A DNA stretch of 64,000 nucleotides from Posidonia oceanica (lineage: Eukaryota; Streptophyta; Magnoliopsida; Alismatales; Posidoniaceae), in the NCBI GenBank assembly GCA_037176725.1, contig JAZBRS010000011.1:6634001-6698000 (forward strand). Reading direction: 5' to 3'. Shown piece by piece: positions 11,296 to 22,862 of the stretch. The notes beneath the pieces were generated by a model. The model was given only the letters and a program-made list of their open reading frames with translations. It was not told the DNA's origin and did not search any database. The position numbers and the translations under genes are program-made. Positions within the stretch are counted from its first letter, which is position 1; each line of letters opens with the position of its first letter.

Positions 11296-14200
11296 GGAAC
11301 GATTGTGATTGACACACACGAGGCATCCACTCAAGCACACACACATGCATCTGCACATTCAGTTGTTCCTCCTCATTCCGGCATTATCCACCAACCCTTA
11401 CCGGAGCACTCTTATCCAGGAGGGGCGGGAACCTCAGGCATCCACTCTGTCTTCCCTTCTGGGCCTACTACCTCTGTGGTAGACCCTTCTGATCTTATCT
11501 CTGATATTTCTGAGCCTTTCCCTGTAAATCTCCATTTTGCGGCAGTTGCTGGCTCCGAGTCGGGAGTTCACATGATCCGACCGTGTGCCAGGCCGGAGCG
11601 CCCCTTCGCGCCCCCCGCTGTGCTTCCTCAGGCTCAATCCCCTGTACACCTCCTAGCTAGGGCCCAGCCTAGATCCCCCGTCCACCTCTTAGGGCGACCT
11701 CAGCTAGGATCCCCTGTACACCTTCTAGGCAGACCTCAACCTGCCCCAGCCTTCCCACCCCAACAACCATACCCTCTAGGTAGACCTCAATGCCCAATAG
11801 GTCCCCCTGTAACCCCTCCTGTGCTCGCAGCACGTGCTCCGGTGGTTATTGACTTAACCTTGGACACCCATTGCGTCCCTTACAATTACGCCACAGAAAT
11901 GTGTGCAGAAGTAAAACGATCGGGGAGGGTCTACAGGCCCCCAGCACCGGCAATTAGGCCAAATCACCCTAAACCTGCTATGCCCCCACCCTCTAACCAA
12001 CCCGTAGCAGACCCAACCTCAAATCAACCCATAGCAAGCCAAATCCCTGCCCAGCTAGTAACGGCCCAACTTCCTGCCACCACCCCTTTGGAGCTTGCCA
12101 AAACAACCCCTCCTGTTGCCAAAAAGAACCAACCCAAGGCAGACATAACCTCCCAACTTAAGAAGGTCAAAGCTGACATTTCCATTTGGGACCTAATCCA
12201 CACCTCTGCCGAACACCGCGAGGCTTTTCTTCGCGGGTTCCAGGCTGCTCGTGTGTCCCAGTCTATTGAGCCTTCAGCCTTGGAGAGCATGGTAGGGATG
12301 ATTGCGGAGCCCCAGGTCATCTCTTTTACAACTGATGAACTACCTCCGGTGGGGATTAATCACAATCAACCCCTGTTCGTCACGGTTCAGTTCAAAAACT
12401 TTCGCATTCCCTTAACACTGGTTGATAATGGGTCAGGCCTTAACGTCTGCCCCTTGCGTACTGCAACCAAGCTCGGATTCAAAGCCAAGGACATCACGCC
12501 AGCCGTGAAGGGAATGACAGCTTTTGACAACACCCACCATGATGCTCTAGGGATTCTGATTATTCCTCTTGCTATTGGTCCGGTCGTTTTCGATGTAGAA
12601 TTCTATGTCGTCGACTTGAAGCTGAATTTCAATCTTCTGCTTGGGCACCCTTGGCTCCACAAGCATCAGGTCCTTCCCTCGACCCTCTATCGGATGATAA
12701 AGTACCGTCGCGGCGATGAGGTCATTGTCGTCATGGCGGAGAACATTGAGAAGGAGCGGATCGAAGCAGTCTCCCCCGTCTCTTTACAAGCTATCCCGTT
12801 TGACCCCGAGACTTCTGAAGCTCTATATCGTGTTAACCGGTGCGAGCCGGTTAACTTCATTCCTAATCTTGAACGTGTCAACTCCTTGGCCGTTCACAAC
12901 AACCCCTTCCGAATGGTCGAGAATGTATGTCACAGGTGGGGTTACGTAAAGGGTACACCGCTCGGGCGTCACGGCCAGGGGATCGCAGAGCCGATCGTAG
13001 CGGTGGAGTGGAGGAAATCTGAAGGCCTCGGTTACAAACCCAAGCCCAACAAAGATCACTGCCTTCAGCTCAAGGATCAAGAACCAGCCATCCCCAGAGA
13101 CCTCACTAACTTCACCAGTGCAGGGGTTCTAGAATCAACTGGTGATCAAGCCGCGGTGCCGGCAGAAGACTGGGTCTGCATTGAGGACTATTACCCGGAT
13201 GAGGAGCAGTCTGGCGCAGTAGAGGCAGTCCCAACTGGTAGCAGGGCTCTGATCAGCACAGAGGCACCACGGTCTGTCTGTTCGGCTTTCCCTCCAGTAG
13301 ATATAGCAGACAACTCAGCAGGCTCTATGGCAGAACTGGCAAGCTCTCACACTTTTGCAGCCACATCTGCATTACAAGTACAGGCAGCAGCGGTACAGAA
13401 GTCAGAGACACTCCTTCTGGCAGAATCAGCCAGGCTACCTGCGGTCACAGTCGCACCAATACCGCTGTCCCTCTCTCTGGAGGGACAGTCAGTTGATTCA
13501 GTCAGCAGCGCGACTCGACCTACTTCAGCAGCCACATCACTGAGAATGCAGTCGGCGCAGTCCGCTTCGCATCTTCCTGTCGCAAAGTAGCAACTCTCAT
13601 GGCAGGCCCCCATGGCGTCAAAAGCCGCACTCTCACAATCACCACTGGATGCAGAGGACCAACTGAGCACCATAGTCTCCCGGCCCTTGAGCCCTCAAAA
13701 GAGCACCTCTGCCTGCCCTCCACCTGCGACAGTGACCCTAGCAGCATACCCATCTGTGGCCCCGCTGATCAGTCTGTTTGGATCTCCCACGCCAAAGTTG
13801 CCGCTATCAGGCGTGCCCGCGAGCCAGATCATGCAAATTCCAAGGGCAGCGATCCGTCTTGCAGCCGGGCCAGTGCCGCAGGCCCCCGGCGCCTACTACG
13901 TTGACTCACCCTCAGACGAGGAGGAAGGAGTGGCGATAGAATCCCAGGTCGATTCATGGATGTCCGACTTAGAGCTACTTTACCAAGAACAACTCAAGTC
14001 GATAGCAGAAGACCTGGTAGAGCATCGAGCCGCAGAAAGGAAAGGGAAAGCCGTGGTTACGGACCCTCATCTGCAAGAAGACCATGCCTCTATCATGGTC
14101 CTGGAAGAAGACTCGGCAGTACCGGACTCCCCTAGACCAGATAAACTCATCACTCTCCAACCAGAAGGCGGGTCTAGGTGGTTTGTGCAACACATGCCTC

Positions 14201-14346
14201 ACTGGAGCAGCGTAGCGAGCAGCAATGCCCAGATCAGCCGTCGATCCGGCATACCCTCCGCAAGCACACTAGGAGACTCAAAGAAGGAAGCACTAGCAGT
14301 ACAAACAGCAGCAGCAACAGAGCAGAATCGTCAGCAGCCCCAGTAG
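11296..14346 (+). pseudogene. pro: Protease and Pro/Gln-rich linker of Element A
   Basis: This is the same frame as gag. After a Pro-rich stretch, the retropepsin-like aspartic protease lies at about 12370-12740, with the active-site block LVDNGSGLNVCPL and the downstream LLLGHPWLH motif. DNGS in place of DTGS is common in this plant lineage. A G-patch-like glycine segment (WGYVKGTPLGRHGQG, about 12930-12980) follows, then ~400 residues of Ser/Ala/Gln-rich linker. TAG at 13588-13590 and 14344-14346 interrupt the frame. Protease matures Gag-Pol. The next pol block is in a different frame (-1), entered somewhere around 14200-14350. Ogre elements are reported to join these parts by splicing or frameshifting, but which applies here is not visible. 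Confidence 0.82.
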
Positions 14347-14349
14347 TAG

Positions 14350-15590
14350 GGCCATCAGCAGTGTCAGTAGCAGAATCAGTAGAGCAGTCAACAGAATCAG
14401 TCATGCCCGAGCAGATAGAAGGAGCTGCTGGGACGGAGGTCGCGCATCGAGGCTACAAGAATACTCGAGTGAGCGTGACCATCCTGAAGCGTCACCAGGG
14501 CCAAGCAGCGGAACATATACACTCTTTCGACATCACAAGTCCTTCTTTTGAGAAAGAGATCCTCTCGGAACTTATTGCTTATGGAGAGGAGGACGATACG
14601 GGCATGGATAAGACTGACGAACCATTGCCCGAGTTCCGGCCCTATGACGACGACCCAAAAGGCCCCAACCTCCATGTTGAAGAAGAAACAGAGGTTGCCA
14701 ACATTGGCACATCTGAGGAAGTCAGAGAAGTTCGTATCAGTGCCCAGCTGTCCTCCCAGGTCCGAACAGAGTTCATCGCATTCTTGAAAGAATATGCGCA
14801 TATCTTCGCCTGGAGTTACGAGGATATGGTTGGCCTTGACATAGAGATAGTGGTGCACAATCTGCCCTTGAACCCGGATGCCAAGCCAGTGAAGTAGAAG
14901 CTAAGAAGATGGCGACCACAGTGGCTGCTCATGATCAAAGAAGAGATAATGAAGCAGCTCAGAGTCAACTTTCTGAAGGTCGTTCTTTATCCTGAGTGGC
15001 TGGCAAACATTGTACCTGTGCCCAAGAAAGATGGCCGAGTCCGGATCTGCATCGACTATAGGGACCTGAACAAGGCGAGTCCCAAGGATGACTTCCCCTT
15101 GCCTCACATTGACGTCCTAGTCGACAATACAGCAGGCCACAAGATGCTCTCCTTCATGGACGGTTTTTCTGCATATAATCAAATTAAAATGGCAGAAGAA
15201 GACATGGAAAAGACTTCATTCATCACCCCTTGGGGAGTCTTCTGCTACCAAGTCATGCCGTTCGGTCTGAAGAATGCTGGTGCGACCTATCAGAGGGCCA
15301 TGACTGCACTGTTCCACGACCTCATGCACCAAGAAGTAGAGGTCTACGTAGACGACATGATTGCTAAAACCAGAGAGCCTGAAGACCATCTTGCTTGTCT
15401 AAAAAAGCTCTTTGACCGTCTACGGAAGTACAAGTTGCGCCTGAATCCCAAAAAGTGTGTATTGGGGGTGTCTTCTGGCAAACTGCTCGGCTACATTGTT
15501 AGCCAAAGGGAGATTGAGGTGGACCCGATGAAAGCAAAAGCCATCGTGGACATGCCACCCCCAGAACTGAAAAGGAGGTCAGAAGTCTGC
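14350..15590 (+). pseudogene. Reverse transcriptase of Element A, broken
   Basis: The frame differs from gag-pro. The N-terminal part carries EYAHIFAWSYEDM and NLPLNPDAKPVK, then a TAG at 14895-14897. The RT core follows with WLANIVPVPKKDGRVR, IDYRDLNKASPKDDFPLPH, GFSAYNQIKM, the MPFGLKNAGATYQR block and the catalytic YVDDM (about 15340). The frame is lost at the AAAA run near 15573, after which the thumb continues in another frame. RT copies the RNA genome to cDNA in the particle. All the core aspartates expected in the palm are still present, so the damage is nonsense and frameshift, not active-site loss. Confidence 0.9.
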
Positions 15591-16203
15591 TTGGGCGTTT
15601 ACAGTATATCAGTCGCTTTATTGCACAGCTTACGCCCATCTGTGAACCCATATTCAAGCCCCTGAAGAAGAATGCACAAATCGACTGGAGCGAGGAGTGT
15701 CAGACTGCATTTGCCAAGATCAAGCAGCTGTTGGTCAAACCTCCTGTCCTGGTTCCCCCCACACCTGGGACACCTCTACTTCTCTACCTTTCTACTACGT
15801 AGCATTCCATGGGCGCCGTCTTGGGCCAACATGACGAATCTGGTAGAAAGGAGCGCGCCATCTATTACCTGAGCAAGAAATAAAATGAATGTGAGGCCAG
15901 GTACAGCACACTAGAGAAGACCTGCTTGTCCCTTGTCTGGGCTGCACAGAAACTAAGGCACTATATGATGGCATACCCAGTTCAACTCTTATGCCGGCAT
16001 GACCCCATCAAGTTTCTCTTTCAAAAGCCGGCCATGGTAGGCAGATGTGCCAAGTGGCAGGTGTTATTGTCTCAGTATGACATCACCTTTGTCACACAGA
16101 AATCCATAAAGGGTCAGGCCATGGCAGACCATCTTGCCGATCTCCCTCTGCCTGAATACCAGCCCCTCCAGACGCAGTTCCCTGACGAGACATCCTCTTT
16201 GCA
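15577..16203 (+). pseudogene. RT thumb/connection and first RNase H of Element A
   Basis: This continues RT in a second frame from about 15577. Motifs SLLGRLQYISRFIAQLTP, PPVLVPPTPGTPLLLYLS and KERAIYYLSKK precede SLVWAAQKLRHYM and GQAMADHLADLPLPEY, the usual Ty3/gypsy RNase H region. TAG at 15800-15802 and TAA at 15881-15883 break it. RNase H degrades RNA in the RNA-DNA hybrid during reverse transcription. Confidence 0.82.
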
Positions 16204-16776
16204 TTGGAGGACTCTGAGCAGAAAGATCCTGAAGAACAAGAGGAATGGCAGCTCTACTTTGATGGCGCTGTCAACAAAAAGGACCGAGGCGTAGGCGTAG
16301 TGCTAACCACGCCCCAAGGGCAGATGATTCCTTTCGCGAGGAAGCTGACTTTCACCTGCACAAACAATGAAGCAGAATATGAAGCATGCATCCTGGGATT
16401 GAAAGTCGCCCTTGAGCATAAGGCACAGAAGCTGCATGTGCACGGTGATGCCATGCTGGTGATTTCTCAAGTGAATGGCGACTGGAGGACAAAAGATCCC
16501 AAACTTGTGCCATATCACGAACACCTGCTGAGGCTGATGGAAGAATTTGAGAGCATCTACTTCACATACATGAACAGAGCAAAAAATGCGTACGCAGACG
16601 CACTAGCAACTCTGGCATCCTGGCTCAGTATACCTGAAGACGGTACAGTAGATGTATCAGTTACCTACATAGAGCAGCCTACACATTGCATGAACATAGA
16701 AGAGGCGGATCCAGCAGAGGAGCAGCCCTGGTATCAAGACAAAAACTTTCCTGGAGTCTGGCAGCTTTCCTCCTGA
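16204..16776 (+). CDS. Second (archaeal-type) RNase H of Element A
   Basis: An open 190-codon segment in a third frame. The four acidic positions of the RNase H fold are visible in order: D in WQLYFDGAV, E in NNEAEYEACILGL, D in HVHGDAMLVISQV and D in YADALATLASW. A second RNase H after the first is characteristic of the Tat lineage. It is part of the pol polyprotein rather than an independent gene, so the ATG at 16204 is not a meaningful start. The stop at 16774-16776 separates it from integrase in this copy. Confidence 0.8.
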   Translation: MEDSEQKDPEEQEEWQLYFDGAVNKKDRGVGVVLTTPQGQMIPFARKLTFTCTNNEAEYEACILGLKVALEHKAQKLHVHGDAMLVISQVNGDWRTKDPKLVPYHEHLLRLMEEFESIYFTYMNRAKNAYADALATLASWLSIPEDGTVDVSVTYIEQPTHCMNIEEADPAEEQPWYQDKNFPGVWQLSS

Positions 16777-16867
16777 TACCGCGGCAGTAGACAGGAGAAC
16801 TCTGACGCGTCTAGCATCAAAGTATGTGTTGGGGGCTGGGTAGCTGTACAGAAGGTCATATAATCAG

Positions 16868-17967
16868 ATGCTACTGCACTGCCTGAACAAATCGGAGGCT
16901 GACACGCTGATGCTTCAAGTGCATGCAGGGACCTGTGGCCCGCACATGAACGGCGTCCTCCTGGCCAAGAAGATCATGCTCCAAGGATATTTCTGGCAGA
17001 CCATGGAAGCAGACTGCTGCCGGTTTGTGCGTAGATGCCACAACTGCCAGATCCATGGTAACTTCATTAGGGCCCCCCACAACAGCTGCATAACATGTCT
17101 TCGCCATGGCCTTTCTCCACCTGGGGGATCGATGTCATTGGCGCCATCCACCCGGCTGCTTCAAATGGTCATCGCTACATTCTGGTAGCGATCGATTACT
17201 TTACCAAGTGGGTGGAAGCAGCCTCTTATAAGACAGTCACCGCTGTGGCAACAGAAAAGTTTATCAGGAACAATATCGTTGCCCGATATGGGGTCCCGCA
17301 CTCTGTCATCTCCGATAATGGCACAAACTTCATTGCCAAAAGGACCGAGGAATACCTGCAGAGTCTCAACATCAAGCATCATAGATCCTCGCCCTATCGG
17401 CCACAGATGAACGGAGCGGTGGAGTCTGCAAACAAGAACATTGTTAAAATCCTGAAGAAGATGGCAGAAACCCACAAGGACTGGCATGACAAGCTCTCGT
17501 ACGCGCTCTGGGCGTACAGGACATCAATCCGAACCTCGACGGGAGCCACCTCGTATTCTCTGGTGTACGGCATGGAAGCGGTGTTACCTGTCGAAGTAGA
17601 GATCCCCTCACTGCGGATCCTACGGGAAGCTGAGTTGGAAGAGGCAGAATGGGTTGAAGACCGCTACGTCCAACTGAATCTGATTGATGAGCACAGACTA
17701 CAAGCTATGCACAATGCTCACTGCTACCAGAAGCGGATGGCTAGAGCATTCTTGAAGAAGGTCCAGCCTAGAAACTTTCAGCCAGGAGATCTCGTTTTGC
17801 GCGCCATTCATCTACCTGACGGTCGAGGCAAATTCCGACCTAACTGGCGTGGCCCCTTTGTGGTCAAGCAGATCTTCTCGGGTGGCGCTGTAACTCTTGA
17901 AGACATGGACCAGGTCGAGCAGTTTGAGCCGGTCAATGTATGCTACCTTAAGAAGTATTATCAGTAG
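16868..17967 (+). pseudogene. Integrase of Element A, one frameshift
   Basis: The HHCC zinc domain (VHAGTCGPHMNG through CHNCQIH, 16915-17057) is in one frame. The catalytic core and C-terminal domain are in another from about 17086, consistent with loss of a base in the C-run at 17072-17077. The core has the D,D,E residues in WGIDVIG, SDNGTNFI and GAVESANK. The C-terminal domain contains FQPGDLVLRA and GKFRPNWRGPFVV and ends at TAG 17965-17967 after YLKKYYQ. Integrase inserts the cDNA and explains the 5-bp duplication. There is no chromodomain, as expected for Tat elements. Confidence 0.9.
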
Positions 17968-19437
17968 CCTGGAGCACCCGTCGCAGATCATTCTCCTTCA
18001 TCCCACGTCTTGTATTCCCACCCTTTGCACGCTTTCACCCCTTTTCTCGTCCTATTTCCCTGCCTTTGCCTTTGCACACCTTCATACACCGCTTTGCTCT
18101 ACCTTCTGCATCTTTGTCACTGCATTCCCGTACGTTCCGTCCTTTACCATCATCATTGTCATCCTCTCAAATCATGCATTACATATCGCCCGGTGATGAA
18201 AATCGGAAGTGCTTGCCTACTCTGGAAAGAGTCCACCCTACCTCACCTGGCACTACTCAGATGTCTTAGCTAGTGAGGGAGTCACCATCAATCAGGACAG
18301 GCGAACTGCCTAAACTCGTAAGGACATACACCTCTGAGGGAGAAAAAATGTTGGGATGTGAGTTTGAAAAAGTGAGAATAGACATCTAGGCTTGGGTACG
18401 TCCAAGGAACAGAACACGAAGACAGAAGCCGACCTTGGAGATAGGGGTGTGCAGTCTAAGCTTGCTCCTTCTACTCATCACATAGCAGACCCAAAGCCCA
18501 CATCCATTACAACCCAAACACCCTTCTTTTTACCTCCAAAATGGAGATAGCAAAAGCCTGAAAAAAAAGAAAAAAAAAGAAATCAAGCAAGCAAACAAAA
18601 ACAAAAAAAAAAAGTGAAGAGAAAAAGTAAACAAAAAGCGAAAAAAAAAGGGGAAAAGAAAAGGGTTAGACAAGGATCAACCCGAAAATACAGGCAATAC
18701 CATCCCCCGCACTTTACAAGAGACCCAAGGGTGTAAGCCTAAAAAGGGCCTACCACCTCCCTCCAAAAGCAAACACTTACCATCTCCTAGCTAGGAGCAG
18801 AGAAAGACTGCATACTTATGAGGGAGAAATCAAAAAAAGAGAGCAGAAAGAATAGGTGTAGGTCCTAAGAGTTCGGCAAGTAGCCTGTCCTCACCACACC
18901 ACCACCTGTATAGTGCCAACACCCGTTCCGGAGTGCCACTAGCAAGCCAAGAGTCTAAGTAGGGCCCAGTGAGTCGGGGACCACTCCCTTCCTCTGCAGC
19001 AGGCACCAAAGCACTCCGTATGCTGAGGGCACCCAAGCATACTAATCATTTCGTAAGCATATCAACCTGCATCACGCATACATGCATCTCCAATCATCCG
19101 TTCCTTCCCCACGATCGTTTCGCTCTGCAACTCGCTTCGACTCTGAGATAGTACTTCTTGCCAAGAACGCGTTGACGTTGCTCGAGCTGCGCTAGTCCAG
19201 ATCTCCTGCCAGTCCTTGCCCCTGTGTCCACAAGACTGCTATGGATTCCCTTTGCTTATCTGTGCTTAACTGCTATATTCTGATATTAACTGCCGGATAC
19301 ATATTGAACTACTTTATCAGCCTCAGATTCTGCTTTCTGTTAGAGATTATATGCCCGTGTGATCTGACTGTTTACAATGTTGACAACAGATACCTTCAAG
19401 TTCTGCAGTTACCTGCCTACATTTTGCGATCTGCGCA
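17968..19437 (+). other. Element A spacer between integrase and extra ORF
   Basis: No gene is recognised. The first 250 bp are C/T-rich. A poly-A-rich stretch lies at about 18555-18665. The segments at 18210-18360 and 18700-18840 contain phrases ending in TGAGGGAGAAA, suggesting old internal duplication. It probably carries the leader or an intron of the downstream ORF. Confidence 0.5.
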
Positions 19438-20616
19438 ATGGGTTTCCCTACTCTAGTGACCCCAGCACGCTGCTCGGAGACCCTGCGAGAATGGATCGGC
19501 AAGCTTACCCAAGAAGACTGCGAAAAGCTGCGCCTATGGGGTATTCCAACCAAGCTGCTGAAGGCCGCTGATGTGGAAGTAAGCCGCCATCTTCTGTGTG
19601 CCGCCGCAAGGTTCTGGAAACCGGCACACCACGTCTTTTGCTTTGGCAGAACTGAACTAACACCTACGCTGGAAGAAGTGCGTCGGATCTACGGCTTCTC
19701 CAAGATCATGGGGCCGCCTATCTTCATGAGGCGTGATGGATACCTCAAGGTCCTGAGCCAACTGACAGGGCTCCCTACTCAAAGCTGCCAACAAAGACTG
19801 ATCTGCACCAGTGGACCCGAACCCATGCTTCGCCTAGTGCACTTTGATAATGTCATGAAAAAGCACGTCGAACTCGGAGATGAGCTGTGGTTCCGAGGGT
19901 TTGTCATCCGTTTCCTAGGCGAGCTGATCTTTACTCATGGCCGACTGACAGTGGCCATTGAGGTTGCGGAAATAGCACTTGCTGTGGTGACCCGGCAAAT
20001 AGACCTGGCACCGGTTGTTCTGGCGGAAACATACCGCGGGCTGGACCGCATCTCACATCGCTGCCGCCACTTCTATGGCTGCGGGGCACTTATACAAGTC
20101 TGGCTAGCCGCACACTTAGAGATGGACCTTCTGCGCCCCCAGGTGCATGCCTTTGAAGCCTACTGCAGCAGCGGCCGTGCCAAGACAGTCAAGAGCGTCA
20201 AGGAAGAATACGAAAGGCTATTAGCACTGACCGACGACGCAGTGACCTGGCGTATCATCCCCTCCATGGCCGAGCCATTCACTGTCTTCTTCAGCGCACG
20301 TGACACGCGGCTGATTGTACTACCAGGATTCACTGCGGGTGTGGAATACCATCCCATCAGGGTTATGCGCCAGTTTGGCTTCCAGCAGGGCGCCTTTGTT
20401 GACAGCACAGCACCCGAGCTTCTTCAGACATACCCCCTTAGCACGACTACCCCAACAAAGAAGCTGGCCAATCTGATGCAGCATGGAGTGCGATCAACAG
20501 ACATCGCAGCAGCGAGAGGTGTAGGATGCGCCCCTGAGTACGTGACCGAGGTCCAAGAGCTCTGGCCCATCAATGAAATCCCACCAGGCGGCCCCCTGTT
20601 CCCCGACTCCAAGTAG
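19438..20616 (+). CDS. Extra sense ORF, plant mobile domain/DUF7745-like
   Basis: An uninterrupted 392-codon ORF from ATG 19438 to TAG 20614-20616, the only long intact ORF of Element A outside pol. The N-terminal half has the pattern W..L....C..L..WG, then FWKPAHHVFCFG and ELTPTLEEVRRIYGF (residues ~60-85). This matches the plant mobile domain/DUF7745 signature (a 'fW.P...F.fg..E.tpTlEE' block). A later block, VEYHPIRVMRQFGFQQGAF (residues ~300-318), matches the C-terminal 'P.Rv.RQfG..Q' motif of that group. Such domains occur in host MAIN-like proteins and in MULE and Ty3/gypsy elements; the biochemical role is unknown. Extra ORFs after integrase are known in Tat-lineage elements. It is intact while pol is not, and it lacks introns, unlike the X2 cargo genes. 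Confidence 0.65.
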   Translation: MGFPTLVTPARCSETLREWIGKLTQEDCEKLRLWGIPTKLLKAADVEVSRHLLCAAARFWKPAHHVFCFGRTELTPTLEEVRRIYGFSKIMGPPIFMRRDGYLKVLSQLTGLPTQSCQQRLICTSGPEPMLRLVHFDNVMKKHVELGDELWFRGFVIRFLGELIFTHGRLTVAIEVAEIALAVVTRQIDLAPVVLAETYRGLDRISHRCRHFYGCGALIQVWLAAHLEMDLLRPQVHAFEAYCSSGRAKTVKSVKEEYERLLALTDDAVTWRIIPSMAEPFTVFFSARDTRLIVLPGFTAGVEYHPIRVMRQFGFQQGAFVDSTAPELLQTYPLSTTTPTKKLANLMQHGVRSTDIAAARGVGCAPEYVTEVQELWPINEIPPGGPLFPDSK

Positions 20617-21140
20617 TCAAAGAAGGCCCGAACCGGCTAGAGCACTTATGCGGCCAATATGAAGTCTCCTTTCAAAGCTGTGCTGTATATTTTGGCCTGA
20701 CACAGGCATGTAATCAATAGTTCTTTCAATGCAAAAGTGTTTTCTGCTGTCTTCTTGCACCTCAAGACTACTTAATGCATTGCATAATCATTGCCAACCT
20801 CATCTTGAGCCCTCTGGCCAGACTTGCAGCCAACACAACGCAGGAAAGTCCTTAGCAGTCAATCCAGAGTCCAGAATCTCTACAGACCCACGCCGTCAAG
20901 TCAAGCTATCCAGCGTCCCCAACTGAGTCTCCATCGGGCTGGTACCCCAAACTACTCGTCTGACAAACACGACAGTTTTGTCTTCATCCTCTGCTTTTGA
21001 TGCCAAGGACGCTCTGGCCAACCCTGGGTATCATCCTGATACCAGGGGCATCTTTTGATTGCCCCTTGGTATCATTCTCCCTCTCTTTCCTCCATGATAT
21101 TCCTGGTATCATGGGATGATTCGCTCTCGCGAAACCCATT
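20617..21140 (+). other. Element A untranslated segment with GGTATCA palindromes
   Basis: No gene is seen. At about 21025-21055 an inverted repeat pairs a TGGGTATCA arm with TGATACCAGG, and GGTATCA recurs at about 21067 and 21110. Confidence 0.5.
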
Positions 21141-21152
21141 CATTTGCCAGCC

Positions 21153-21488
21153 GATAAGTCCGATATCTTATCATTCCTTCATCCCCTCTTTGCTGGCCGA
21201 TAAGTCCGATATCTTATCATTCTATTCTTTTATTCATTTGCCGGCCGATAAGTCTGATATCTTATCATCTCTTTCCCTTTGCCGGCCGATAAGTCCGATA
21301 TCTTATCATTCCTTCATCCTCTCTTTGCCGGCCGATAAGTCCGATATCTTATCATTCCTTCATCCTCTCTTTGCCGGCCGATAAGTCCGATATCTTATCA
21401 TTCTATTCTTTTATTCATTTGCCAGTCGATAAGTCCGATATCTTATCACCCCTTTTCCTTTGCCGGCCGATAAGTCTGATATCTTATC
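21153..21488 (+). repeat. Stem-loop tandem repeat R1 (GATAAG...CTTATC)
   Basis: Eight units each contain GATAAG, an 8-nt centre and CTTATC. Unit starts are 21153, 21199, 21247, 21288, 21334, 21380, 21428 and 21469. Spacings 46, 48, 41, 46, then 46, 48, 41 give an exact 181-bp higher-order period of four units. A single diverged unit reappears at about 22864. Confidence 0.88.
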
Positions 21489-21885
21489 AATCCTTTTCTT
21501 ATCAATCATCAATCAATCACTCAATCAATCAATCAATCTCTCTTTTTCTTATCAATCACTCAATCAATCAATCAATCTCTCTTATTCTTATCAATCACTC
21601 AGTCAATCAATCTCCTCTTTTTCTTATCAATATCAATCATCAATCAATCACTCAGTCAATCAATCTCCTCTTTTTCTTATCAATATCAATCATCTATCAA
21701 TCACTCAATCAATCAATCACCCTTTTTCTTATCAATCACTCAATCAATCAATCAATCTCTCTTTTTCTTATCAATCACTCAATCAATCAATCAATCTCTC
21801 TTTTTCTTATCAATCACTCAGTCAATCAATCAACCCTCTTTTTCTTATCAATATCAATCATCAATCAATCAATCACTGCTCTTTT
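21489..21885 (+). repeat. AATC-rich tandem repeat R2
   Basis: Blocks of (AATC)n alternate with CTCTTTTTCTTATCAATCAC, giving irregular units of about 40-60 bp. Several forward frames are open through it only because of composition. Confidence 0.85.
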
Positions 21886-22862
21886 TGGTTGATAGGACCG
21901 TAAACTATCATCTTGGGCCGATTCCCGATCTGGCCCGCAGTTGTGTTATACGGCTGACATCCAGTAACTGTCCCTCGTAATTGCGCTTCCGGTTGATAGG
22001 TCCGTAAACTATCATTCTCTGGCTGATATCCAAAACTATCACTTGCAATTACGTTATACGGCTGATATCCAGTAACTATCCCTTGCAATTGCACTTTCCG
22101 GTTGATAGGTCCGTAAACTATCGCTTCCAGTTGATAGGACTGTAAACTATCGCTTCCAGTTGATAGGACTGTAAACTATCGCTTCCAGTTGATAGGACTG
22201 TAAACTATCGCTTCCGGTTGATAGGACCGTAAACTATCACCTGCAATTGCATTATACGACTGATATCCAGTAACTATCCCTCATGATTGCGCTTTCCGGT
22301 TGATAGGTCCGTAAACTATCGCTCCCGCTTGATAGGTCCGTAAACTATCACTTCCAGTTGATAGGCCTGTAAACTATCGCTTCCGGTTGATAGGACCGTA
22401 AACTATCGCTGCGCCAATCATGTTATACGGCTGATATCCAGTAACTATCCCTCGCAAATGCCCTTTTCGGTTGATAGGTCCGTAAACTATCGCTTCCGGT
22501 TGATAGGTCCGTAAACTATCGCTCCCAGTTGATAGGTCTGTAAACTATCGCTTCCGGTTGATAGGACCGTAAACTATCATTCTTTGGCATTTACGTTATA
22601 TGGCTGATAACCAGTAACTATCCCTCATGGTTTGTGCTTTCCGGTTGATAGGACCGTAAACTATCGCTCCCGGTTGATAGGTCCGTAAACTATCGCTTCC
22701 AGTTGATAGGTTTGTAAACTATCGCTTCCGGTTGATAGGACCGTAAACTATCCTGCACAACCATGTTATACGGCTGATATCCAGTAACTATCACTCACAA
22801 CTGCTTCCGGTTGATAGGACCGTAAACTATCACTCCCGGTTAATAGGACCGTAAACTATCCG
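21886..22862 (+). repeat. Stem-loop tandem repeat R3 with higher-order structure
   Basis: About 29-bp units contain GATAGG-ACCGTAAA-CTATC, whose GATAG/CTATC arms are complementary. A second unit type (TTATACGGCTGATATCC then AGTAACTATC) starts at 21946, 22054, 22252, 22433, 22596 and 22766. It divides the array into higher-order repeats of about 108, 198, 181, 163 and 170 bp. Tat/Ogre 3' untranslated regions are known to hold variable tandem repeats that can seed satellites. Confidence 0.88.

Noticed and set aside
21055..21903. Ser/Ile/Asn-rich ORFs of 109-173 codons
   Set aside because: They translate the AATC and GATAAG repeats in several frames.
21153..22862. CRISPR-like look of short repeats with spacers
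   Set aside because: The 'spacers' are themselves repeats, the setting is a plant retrotransposon 3' region, and there are no cas genes.
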